A stretch of 56,428 nucleotides of DNA from Acidobacteriota bacterium (GTDB lineage Bacteria; Acidobacteriota; Terriglobia; Bryobacterales; Bryobacteraceae), in assembly GCA_016871155.1 (NCBI GenBank), contig VFZO01000012.1, positions 1 through 56,428 of the forward strand. The letters run 5' to 3'. Shown here piece after piece: positions 8,361 through 15,772 of the stretch; position 1 is the stretch's first letter; the number at the start of each line of letters is the position of its first letter. Under the pieces are notes generated by a model. The model saw nothing but the letters and a program-made list of their open reading frames with translations, made no database searches and was not told the DNA's origin. Both the position numbers and the translations under genes were made by a program.

Positions 8361-9200
8361 ATGGGGTTCCGTGGGAGATTCAAAGGAATGACCGCCGCCG
8401 AGCGTGAAGCCATTGTCGCCCTGGTGGGCCGGATTGAAGCAAGCGACGGTTTCGCGCAGTCGGAGCGGCTGTGCCGGTTTCTGCGCTTTACCGTAACCGA
8501 GTGGCTGGCGGGCAATGCGGGTCAAATCAAGGAGTACGCGATCGGCCGGGAGGTCTTCGATCGAAACGACAACTACGACCCGCGTCTGGATCCAATTGTC
8601 CGCGTCGAAGCGCGTCGGCTGCGGAAAAAGCTGGAAGAGTATTACGCAGGGCCGGGCAGCTCCGAACCGATCCGGCTTTCGTACCCGAAGGGCTCCTACG
8701 CCCCTTCATTGGAGACCGGGCGCAGCCGGCCGGTCCCGTGGCGGCCAATTGCGGCCGCCATTCTCGCGCTCGGCTTGGCGGGCGTCTACTTTGGCCGGCC
8801 AACCGCCGCGGAAAAGGTCGCCGTCGTGCCGGCCCGGTGGGTCTGGCCGGCGGAGGACGCCACCGGCGAAGTTCTAGACGCCGACCTGGCGGAGCGGATC
8901 GCCGCCGAAATGGCCCTCCGCGGAACCGCGACGGTCGACTGGCCAACGCTGCAGTCCTTTGCGTCCGGCAGCGTCAGCGTTCAGACTATCGGCGAAAAAA
9001 CCGGCGCCTCGCGGGTCCTCGTCATCGCGGTTCGCCGGGAACCGGAGGGCTTGCGCGCCACCGCATACATGGTGGACCCAGCCGCCGGGCGAAAGATCAA
9101 CGTCGTGGACCGGTCCCGGTTGGACCTTGCATCGCCCGAATCGCGCGCCGCCGAAGCGGCCCGAATCGTTCGGGATCTGAGCGGGCCTGGCGCCCGCTAA
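8361..9200 (+). CDS. Winged-helix-like membrane-anchored protein (acidobacterial TolB-like N-domain)
   Basis: About 279 residues. The N-terminal domain (QSERLCRFLRFTVTEWLAG through NYDPRLDPIVRVEARRLRKK to IRLSYPKGSYAPS) is the cytoplasmic domain found at the start of many acidobacterial TPR and adenylate-cyclase-like signalling proteins. It is followed by one membrane helix (AAAILALGLAGVYFG) and an extracytoplasmic domain resembling the TolB-like FlgO domain (LAERIAAEMALRGTATV). There are no TPR repeats here, so it is a short version. Starts at TTG 8352, ATG 8361 or ATG 8388 are all possible; the conserved domain begins right after 8388. It ends 4 bases inside the convergent gene at 9197. Confidence 0.8.
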   Translation: MGFRGRFKGMTAAEREAIVALVGRIEASDGFAQSERLCRFLRFTVTEWLAGNAGQIKEYAIGREVFDRNDNYDPRLDPIVRVEARRLRKKLEEYYAGPGSSEPIRLSYPKGSYAPSLETGRSRPVPWRPIAAAILALGLAGVYFGRPTAAEKVAVVPARWVWPAEDATGEVLDADLAERIAAEMALRGTATVDWPTLQSFASGSVSVQTIGEKTGASRVLVIAVRREPEGLRATAYMVDPAAGRKINVVDRSRLDLASPESRAAEAARIVRDLSGPGAR

Positions 9201-10129
9201 GCGGCCAAATACCCGGCCAGTTGCGCCGGCTCGACGTTCCCGCCGGACAGGATCACACCGATCCGTTTCACCGAGTCCGGCAGCTTCGGAATAGCCGCCA
9301 CAGGAACGGCGCCGCTGGGTTCGACAACCAGATGCATTTTGTTCGCCAGCCAGCGAACAGCCTCGATGATCTCCGCTTCGCTGACCAGCGCGATGGACTC
9401 TAAATGCGCGCGCAAGACCGGGAACGTAAGCGCGCCGGGCATGGGTGAGCGCAGACCGTCAGCAATGGTCTCCGAGGGCGGAATCTGCTGCCGCTCGCCG
9501 GATTGGAAGGACAGCCACGTGTCGTTTCCGAGCTCCGGCTCGGCGCCGAACAACCGGATGGACCCGGATTTGTCGCGCGCCACCAGACACGTTCCGGCCA
9601 GCAGCCCGCCGCCGCCGATAGGCGTTATGAGAGCGTCGAGGTCCGGCACGTCTTCCAGCAACTCCAGCGCCGCAGTGCCCTGGCCGCAGGCCGTCAGAAC
9701 ATGATCGAACGGAGGAATGACGGTCGCACCCGTTTCCGCCGCGATGGCACGGCAGATCGCTTCCCGGTCTTCGGTGAAACGGTTATAGGTAATGACCTCC
9801 GCGCCGAACGATTTGGTGTTCGCCACTTTCACGGCGGGTGCGTCGTGCGGCATGACGACCCGGGCCTTGACGCCCGCCCGCTGCGCGGCCAGGGCCACAC
9901 CGGCGGCGTGATTGCCGCTGGAATAGGCCATAACTCCCCTCCGCACCACTTCCGTGTCGAGCGACCGTACCCAGTTCGTTGCGCCGCGCAGCTTGAATGC
10001 ACCGGCATCCTGCAGGTTCTCGCACTTCAGAAAGAGGGTGCGTTCCCCCAGCCGGGCCTGGACGACGGGTGTTCGGACAACGCGTCCGCGAATTCGCTCC
10101 GCGGCGGCGTGAACGTCGGCGGCTGTCAT
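9197..10129 (-). CDS. Threonine/serine dehydratase-like PLP enzyme
   Basis: 310 residues, fold-type II pyridoxal-phosphate enzyme. The Schiff-base lysine is K46 in GAFKLRGA. The substrate loop SSGNHAAG and the phosphate-binding GGGGLLAG are both present, and the C-terminal IGVILSGGNV is typical of the serine racemase/threonine dehydratase (catabolic TdcB-like) group. There is no ACT regulatory domain, which argues against biosynthetic IlvA. Expected reaction: dehydration of L-threonine or L-serine to the 2-oxo acid, or serine racemisation; sequence alone cannot separate these. The start at 10129 lies 2 bases after the stop of the upstream lipoprotein gene, so they are probably cotranscribed. 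Confidence 0.9.
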   Translation of the reverse strand: MTAADVHAAAERIRGRVVRTPVVQARLGERTLFLKCENLQDAGAFKLRGATNWVRSLDTEVVRRGVMAYSSGNHAAGVALAAQRAGVKARVVMPHDAPAVKVANTKSFGAEVITYNRFTEDREAICRAIAAETGATVIPPFDHVLTACGQGTAALELLEDVPDLDALITPIGGGGLLAGTCLVARDKSGSIRLFGAEPELGNDTWLSFQSGERQQIPPSETIADGLRSPMPGALTFPVLRAHLESIALVSEAEIIEAVRWLANKMHLVVEPSGAVPVAAIPKLPDSVKRIGVILSGGNVEPAQLAGYLAA

Positions 10130-10131
10130 GG

Positions 10132-10740
10132 TTAGCGGCGCGTCTCCTGCCAGGTGCCAAGCGTGGCGTCGACAAACACCGACTGCGGAGAACCGCTCAC
10201 CGAATCGCCCCAAAAGACTCGCCAGGACGGGTTCGGATGCTTGTCCGATTTTTCCAACTGAAAATTGACTCGCTGGTTCGGGTTTTTCTTCACGTATTCC
10301 GCGGCCTTCTCGGCGGCGATCTTATAGGCGGCCGGGGTGTCGATCTTCAACGCCGCGGTCAGCATCGGTTTGCCGCGGCCATTGTAGCCGTCCTCGACTT
10401 GGCCAAAAACACCCTCGTGGAGGTTGCCCGCCGATTCCACGGCCGACCAGGTGTAGGTCTTCGTCTTCAACTTGGACGGTGACACGAACACCGCCTGCCA
10501 GGCGGCCGATTTGCCCGGTTCGGCTTTCAACTCGTCCAATTGAATGCTGTTGACCATCAGGATCTGTGCGTCGGGCGCCCAGCTTCTGGCGGAAACGTAC
10601 ATCTTAAAGAAGGCGCTCTGGCCTCCAAGCGCTTCGGGCGCTTTCTTGGGTTCCTCCGCTTTTTTTGCTTGATTCGGCGCCTGGGAGCAGCCTGTAAGGA
10701 GTAAAGCCGCGGCGGTCGCTGTGATTGCAATCAGTTTCAT
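10132..10740 (-). CDS. Putative lipoprotein
   Basis: 202 residues with a lipoprotein signal peptide (MKLIAITATAAALLLTGC); the lipobox LTGC puts the acylated cysteine at residue 18. A Lys/Glu/Pro linker follows, then one globular domain with ARSWAPDAQILMVNSI and NPSWRVFWGDSVSGS. I do not know the family, but small acidobacterial lipoproteins of this build are common. The C-terminal Trp-rich segment may bind a ligand (inference). It lies between the amidohydrolase at 10754 (13 bases away) and the PLP enzyme, all on the same strand. Confidence 0.8.
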   Translation of the reverse strand: MKLIAITATAAALLLTGCSQAPNQAKKAEEPKKAPEALGGQSAFFKMYVSARSWAPDAQILMVNSIQLDELKAEPGKSAAWQAVFVSPSKLKTKTYTWSAVESAGNLHEGVFGQVEDGYNGRGKPMLTAALKIDTPAAYKIAAEKAAEYVKKNPNQRVNFQLEKSDKHPNPSWRVFWGDSVSGSPQSVFVDATLGTWQETRR

Positions 10741-10753
10741 TCGTGTCCTTCTT

Positions 10754-12046
10754 CTAGTTTACCCGGCTCTGCTTTAGGACCCTTCCATCCTTCATTACAA
10801 AATGAACGCTCCGCGTCCGCGTGATGTCCGCCACCGGATCGCCGGGTACCGCGATGATGTCGGCCAGTTTGCCGGCATCCAGCGTCCCCAATGTGTCCGA
10901 GACGCCGAACAGCTCCGCGTCGACGGAGGTGGCGGACTTCAACGCGTCGATCGGCTTCATACCCAGCTTGACCATCAACACGAACTCCTCCGCGTTCGAG
11001 CCATGCTTACCTACGCCCGCGTCCGTCCCGAACGCGATGCGAATGCCGCGCGCGATGGCGCTGCGCACTGTTTCATCCACTCTCCGGACGGCGGCCAACA
11101 TTTTCAGCTTCGTTCTCGGGTCCATCACGCTGCCCTGTTTGTCCGCTTCCATCAGACTCCAGGACGCGTGTAAGGTTGGAACGAAAAAGGTGCCCTTCTG
11201 TTTCATGAGGGTGAGCGCCTCGTCGTCGAGGAAACTTCCGTGTTCGATCGAATCGATGCCGGCACGGATGGCGCGTTTGGCGCCGGCCGCGCCGTGGGCA
11301 TGCGCGGCGACCCGCTTGCCCTTGGCGTGCGCCTCGTCGATGATGGCGTCCAGCTCCGCCTGTGTCAGTTGCGGAGAATCGACATCGTTATTCAAGCTGA
11401 GAACCCCGCCTGTCGCACAGATCTTGATCAGATCCGCCCCGTACTTCACGTTGTGCCGGACGGCCTGCCTGCCCGCCTCGGGCGAATCCACGATGCCGTC
11501 CCGCCAGTCCGGTTCGCGGCCGTAGAACCCCGGGCGCTGGCCGTTCATCCCGTCACAGTGACCGCCCAGCGAGCCGAGCCCTTTGCTGGCCGCCAGAATG
11601 CGGGGGCCCTCCACTTCGCCGGCGTTGATCGCATTGCGCATGGCCACGTCGACAAACTCGTTGGCTCCCAGATTTCGAACCGTCGTAAAGCCGGCGTGCA
11701 ATGTGGCTCGCAAGTGCTTAATCGCGCGCAGGGCCGTCTCTGCAGTCGAGCGTGCCTGGTTGTCCAGCCGGTCCTGCCGGCTGTCCATGCCGCGCTCATT
11801 GGTCAGATGCACATGGGCGTCCATAAAACCGGGCAGCAGGGTCGCATCGCCCAGGTCGATGACCTTGGCATTCGGCGTCAGCACAGCGCTGGCGCCGACT
11901 CCGGTAATTTTGTTGCCCTCTACAACGACCAGCCCGGGTGATTGCAAGGAGTCCGAGCGGCCGTCGAACAGACGGGCCGCCTTAATCACCGTCTGTTGCG
12001 CGCACAGGGCCGCCGCGCCGAGCGAAAGCAGAATGAAGCACCGCAT
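10754..12046 (-). CDS. Exported amidohydrolase (imidazolonepropionase-like), copy 1
   Basis: 430 residues with a signal peptide ending near ALCAQ, then an amidohydrolase-superfamily metal-dependent hydrolase. Seen: the metal-binding DAHVHL, a carboxylated-Lys candidate in GADLIKICATGG, HAHGAAGAKRA with its histidines, IEHGSF, and the catalytic Asp in AFGTDAGVG. The C-terminal GTLDAGKLADIIAVPGDPV closes the beta-sandwich. The family includes exported Xaa-Pro dipeptidases and similar peptide or cyclic-amide hydrolases; the substrate cannot be assigned. It is a tandem paralogue of the next gene, with the same length and order and only 10 bases between them. Confidence 0.92.
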   Translation of the reverse strand: MRCFILLSLGAAALCAQQTVIKAARLFDGRSDSLQSPGLVVVEGNKITGVGASAVLTPNAKVIDLGDATLLPGFMDAHVHLTNERGMDSRQDRLDNQARSTAETALRAIKHLRATLHAGFTTVRNLGANEFVDVAMRNAINAGEVEGPRILAASKGLGSLGGHCDGMNGQRPGFYGREPDWRDGIVDSPEAGRQAVRHNVKYGADLIKICATGGVLSLNNDVDSPQLTQAELDAIIDEAHAKGKRVAAHAHGAAGAKRAIRAGIDSIEHGSFLDDEALTLMKQKGTFFVPTLHASWSLMEADKQGSVMDPRTKLKMLAAVRRVDETVRSAIARGIRIAFGTDAGVGKHGSNAEEFVLMVKLGMKPIDALKSATSVDAELFGVSDTLGTLDAGKLADIIAVPGDPVADITRTRSVHFVMKDGRVLKQSRVN

Positions 12047-12056
12047 ACGAACCTCC

Positions 12057-13334
12057 CTAATTCTTGTGGACCCGTCCGTCTTTCATTACGAAAATGACGG
12101 TCCGGGTCTTTGTGATGTCCGCTACCGGATCGCCCGGAACGGCCACAATATCGGCCAATTTCCCCGATTCTAGCGTGCCGAGAGTATCGGCGACACCGAA
12201 CAGCTCCGCGTCCACCGACGTCGCGGCCTTCAAGGCCTCGATCGGCGAAAGGCCCTTCTGAACCAGAAGCACGAACTCTTCGGCGTTGGTGCCATGCGGG
12301 CCAACGCCGGCGTCCGTTCCGAACGCAATACGCACGCCGCGCGCCACGGCGCTGCGAAACGTCTCGTCCAGCCGGCGCGCCGCCGCCTGCATCTTCACCC
12401 GCGTCCGCGGATCCATCACGCCGCCCTTTTTCTCCACCTGATCCAGGGCCCACAACGCGTGCAGAGTGGGTACATAGAACGTCCCTTTCTGTTTCATTAA
12501 CGTGAGCGCCTCATCGTCCAGAAAGCTGCCGTGCTCAATGGAATCGATCCCGGCGCGAACCGCGCGTTTGGCGCCGGCGGCGCCGTGTGCGTGGGCAGTG
12601 ACCTTCTTGCCCTTCGCGTGCGCTTCGTCGACGATCGCGTCCAACTCCGCTTGCGTCAATTGCGGCGAATCGACGTCGTTGTTCAGACTTAACACGCCGC
12701 CCGTGGCGCAGATTTTTATCAGATCCGCACCGTACTTGATGTTGTGCCGTACCGCCTGGCGGCCCGATTCCGCGGAGTCCACGACGCCGTCCCGCCAGTC
12801 CGGCTCACGTCCGCGAAAGCCGGGTCGCGCGCCGTTGGTCATGTCGCAGTGCCCACCCAGCGAACCGAGGCCGGGGCCGGATGCCAGAATGCGCGGGCCG
12901 GGAATCTCACCGGCGTTGATCACGTTTCGCAGCGCGATGTCCACACCGTTCCAGTCGCCTAGGTTTCGCACCGTCGTGAAGCCGGCGTCCAGAGTTGCAC
13001 GGGCGTATTTTGCGTGCCGCAGCGCGATTTCAGCCGGCGTGCGCGCCTGCTCGTCCAGCACCTCCTGGCGGCGGTCCAAGCCGAACTGCATTCCCAGATG
13101 GACATGCGCGTCCATGAAGCCGGGCAACAGAGTCGCATCGCCCAGATCTATAACCTTGGCGTTCGGGGCAAGCACGGCCGACGGTCCAACGCCTACAATC
13201 TTGTTGCCCTCCACCACAACGAGGCCCGGCGATTGGAGCGTTGCCGACCTTCCATCAAATAGCCGGGCCGCGCGGACTACGGTTTGTTGGCCGAAAAGCG
13301 CCATTGCGGCGAGAAGAAGGCTGAGACACTTCAT
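12057..13334 (-). CDS. Exported amidohydrolase (imidazolonepropionase-like), copy 2
   Basis: 425 residues; signal peptide MKCLSLLLAAMALFGQQ, then the same amidohydrolase fold as the neighbour: DAHVHLGMQFG, KYGADLIKICATGGVLS, HAHGAAGAKRAVRAG, FGTDAGVGPHGTNAEEF. All likely metal ligands present in copy 1 are kept. The main differences lie around residues 80-110 and 300-345, near the active-site entrance, so the two copies may differ in substrate. It is first in a four-gene minus-strand run (12057, 10754, 10132, 9197) that looks like an operon. Upstream, 226 bases separate it from the oxidoreductase at 13561, room for its own promoter. Confidence 0.92.
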   Translation of the reverse strand: MKCLSLLLAAMALFGQQTVVRAARLFDGRSATLQSPGLVVVEGNKIVGVGPSAVLAPNAKVIDLGDATLLPGFMDAHVHLGMQFGLDRRQEVLDEQARTPAEIALRHAKYARATLDAGFTTVRNLGDWNGVDIALRNVINAGEIPGPRILASGPGLGSLGGHCDMTNGARPGFRGREPDWRDGVVDSAESGRQAVRHNIKYGADLIKICATGGVLSLNNDVDSPQLTQAELDAIVDEAHAKGKKVTAHAHGAAGAKRAVRAGIDSIEHGSFLDDEALTLMKQKGTFYVPTLHALWALDQVEKKGGVMDPRTRVKMQAAARRLDETFRSAVARGVRIAFGTDAGVGPHGTNAEEFVLLVQKGLSPIEALKAATSVDAELFGVADTLGTLESGKLADIVAVPGDPVADITKTRTVIFVMKDGRVHKN

Positions 13335-13560
13335 TCAAACTCCTTGGGTGGAGCGGATGCGCTTCGCGCGAACGCCTTGTACTTCACGTGGATCATCGCT
13401 TGGACCGGCACCCGGCGAAAGGCACGGTACCGAAAAACCCTCGTCGCTCTATCATCGCGCGCCCTGCGCCGAGAACCCGGTGGGCCATGCAGCCGGCCAA
13501 AGCGCTCGCGCGAAAAGCGGGATTTTCGATCGACTCCGCCCCACGGCCGCGCCGCCGCTG

Positions 13561-14964
13561 TTACGCTTTCTTGGCGGGAGCCTTCGCGTCGGGGTTGCCC
13601 ATCGTTTCGATTTCGGCACGCTTGATCTTGCGGTCCTCTTTCATGCAGAGGTTCGACAAAATCACAGCGATCGAATCGGAGAGGCCAATCTCCAAATCGG
13701 CCTTGGGCTTGGCGCCGGACCGGCAGCAATCCCAGAACTCAATGAGCTGTTGATCCACCGGGTTGCGGTCTTCCTCGGGCACCATCACGCCCTTCGAATA
13801 CAGCCAGCGCCGCGCGAATTTCAGTTCCTTCTGTACGAAGCTGTCCTGATCGGTCACCTCGTCTTTGCTCAGCAATATGGGCAGCGCCTTCGCACCCTTG
13901 CCTGTTGAGGCCAATGATGCGCTGGCCACGGCGGCCTTCGCGGTACCTGGCGCTGGGTTCTTCTTGGCCGGTTCACGATACCAGATGCCCAAGGCGGGTT
14001 CTTCGTCGGTACCCACGGTGATATGGATCGTGCCCTCGGTGCCCATGATCATTTCGCCAAACTGGGCGCGGGTGCCGCCGAACAATGCGCAGTGCTGATT
14101 CGTGGAGATGTAGGAAGCCAGCAGGCGCTGCCCTTTGGGGTAGCGGAAGATCAACTGGACGGAGTCGAAGACGTCGCGGCCGTCCTTGAAATAATCGATC
14201 CCGCCAACGCCGGAAACGGTGTCGAAGTGGCTGCCAAACATCCAGTCTGCGATGTCCATTTGGTGAGACCCGAGCTCCGCCACCAGGCCGCCGGAGAACT
14301 TCGACAGTAACCGCCAGTTGCCGTCTTCGCCGCGCGGATCGTTCTTTTTCATCGTCCACGTGTTCGATGGAACGTTGATCAGATTGCGATGCCATTGCGC
14401 GTAAACGTTGGTCACGTCGCCGAGCAGCCCTTTGTCCACCATCTGACGGGCCGTCTGGTAGAACCGGCTGTAGCGGCGCTGCAGGCCGACTTGCATCACC
14501 TGCTTGGGCCGTTCCGTGACGAGCTTCTTGAGCGCGTGCACCTCTTCCGGTTTGTGGACCAGCGACTTTTCGCAGAACACGTGCTTGCCCGCCAGCAACG
14601 CATCGCGAGTAATGGGGAAGTGGGTGTACAGCGGCGTGGCGATCATGACAGCGTCCACGTCGTTGCGGTTGAGAATCTCGCGGTAGTCCTTGTAGCCTTT
14701 CGGCTTGTCCTTGGAGATGCCGACCGCTTTGTCCAAATTGGTGGGGAAGATGTCGCAAGCGGCGACCAGCCGTCCGCCGTCTAGCCCGTTAATGTGCTGA
14801 ATATGGTACTGACCGCGTCCACCGGTTCCGATGATCGCCATCTGGATCTGGTTATTCGCGGCCTTGACCTTTTGAATCCAGGGCGCTCCGGTAATGACGG
14901 CGGCGGTGGCGCCGGCCGCGATCTTCGTGGCGTCGCGGCGGGTAATTTCTTTCGGTTCAGACAT
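13561..14964 (-). CDS. Gfo/Idh/MocA family oxidoreductase with Tat-type leader
   Basis: 467 residues. The N-terminus TRRDATKIAAGATAAVITG looks like a twin-arginine leader. It is followed by the Rossmann motif IGTGGRGQYHI, then DIFPTN, the family's EKSLVHKPEE (Lys of the EKP motif) and a C-terminal beta-sheet domain. It ends in a charged Ala/Lys tail. This build matches the exported, NAD(P)-dependent sugar or inositol oxidoreductases that are numerous in Acidobacteriota and Planctomycetota. The start at 14964 was chosen over upstream codons because it has GAGGTG 7 bases ahead and opens the Tat leader. It diverges from the 15001 gene across 36 bases. Confidence 0.9.
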   Translation of the reverse strand: MSEPKEITRRDATKIAAGATAAVITGAPWIQKVKAANNQIQMAIIGTGGRGQYHIQHINGLDGGRLVAACDIFPTNLDKAVGISKDKPKGYKDYREILNRNDVDAVMIATPLYTHFPITRDALLAGKHVFCEKSLVHKPEEVHALKKLVTERPKQVMQVGLQRRYSRFYQTARQMVDKGLLGDVTNVYAQWHRNLINVPSNTWTMKKNDPRGEDGNWRLLSKFSGGLVAELGSHQMDIADWMFGSHFDTVSGVGGIDYFKDGRDVFDSVQLIFRYPKGQRLLASYISTNQHCALFGGTRAQFGEMIMGTEGTIHITVGTDEEPALGIWYREPAKKNPAPGTAKAAVASASLASTGKGAKALPILLSKDEVTDQDSFVQKELKFARRWLYSKGVMVPEEDRNPVDQQLIEFWDCCRSGAKPKADLEIGLSDSIAVILSNLCMKEDRKIKRAEIETMGNPDAKAPAKKA

Positions 14965-15000
14965 GGCAATGCACCTCGAGCGGGGTGAACCCATTATTAT

Positions 15001-15747
15001 ATGGCAGTGGCGTCACGCATACGGCTATTGCTTCGAAAACCGGACCCTGAAAAGCGGGCAATCGTCGAGGCTCTCGGATATCCGGTCGACGACGGCCCCC
15101 TGGGCTCGTCATCGCTTAAGGAGTTTCGGGAGAACCCTCCGGCGGCTCTGGTGATCGACCTTTCACGGGTACCAAGTCACGGCCAGGAGGTGGGTGTCGC
15201 GCTCCGCCGGTCACCCGCCACGCGTTTCATACCGCTGGTATTTGTCGAAGGACTTCCCGAGAAAGTCGAAAGAGTGCAGTCGGTCCTTCCTGACGCCCGC
15301 TACACGGTCTACGCGAAGCTCGGCCCGGTACTGGAGGACGTACTGCGCGCCGCGCCCAAAGAGGTCGTGGTGCCGAAATCGCTTTCAGGCTTCGACTCGC
15401 CAACTCCCCTCGTCAAAAAACTCGGCGTGAAGGAGACGGTGGCGCTGACTGGAGCCCCGGCCGGATTCGCCGAGCGCTTGCCCGGCGTTCGAGTCGCCGC
15501 GAAGGCCCCGCTGACGATCTGGTTTGTCGAGACGCGCGGCGAGTTCGAAAAGGCGCTCCCCCGGATGAAGGCTTGTGCCGAAATGGGCGGCCTTTGGATC
15601 TGCTGGCCGAAGGGGCGGAAGGACGGGCTGAACGGGAATGTCGTTCGCGAAGTCTGCCTCTCGATCGGGCTGGTGGACTTTAAGATTTGCGCGATCGACG
15701 AGACTTGGAGCGGCATGCGTTTCGCCGTGCGAAAACCGCGCGGTTAA
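15001..15747 (+). CDS. Receiver-like domain fused to DUF3052-like domain
   Basis: 248 residues. Residues 1-120 look like a response-regulator-type alpha/beta domain (IRLLLRKPDPEKRAIVEALG; LVIDLSRVPSHG where the phosphoacceptor Asp would be; PLVFVEGLPEKVERV), without a convincing acidic pocket. Residues 130-248 are a DUF3052-like domain paralogous to the 2137 protein: LVKKLGVKETVALTGAPAGF, LWICWPKGRKDGL and IDETWSGMRFAVRK. No biochemical role is known to me. The gene shares a 36-base divergent spacer with the Tat-exported oxidoreductase, leaving little room for separate promoters. Confidence 0.75.
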   Translation: MAVASRIRLLLRKPDPEKRAIVEALGYPVDDGPLGSSSLKEFRENPPAALVIDLSRVPSHGQEVGVALRRSPATRFIPLVFVEGLPEKVERVQSVLPDARYTVYAKLGPVLEDVLRAAPKEVVVPKSLSGFDSPTPLVKKLGVKETVALTGAPAGFAERLPGVRVAAKAPLTIWFVETRGEFEKALPRMKACAEMGGLWICWPKGRKDGLNGNVVREVCLSIGLVDFKICAIDETWSGMRFAVRKPRG

Positions 15748-15772
15748 GCCCCTCTGGCATAATGTCTGCGGG

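Noticed and set aside
12502-13908. Plus-strand 468-codon frame antisense to the amidohydrolase
   Set aside because: It mirrors the minus-strand codon pattern and has Ser/Arg/Pro-rich composition. The amidohydrolase and oxidoreductase genes explain the region.
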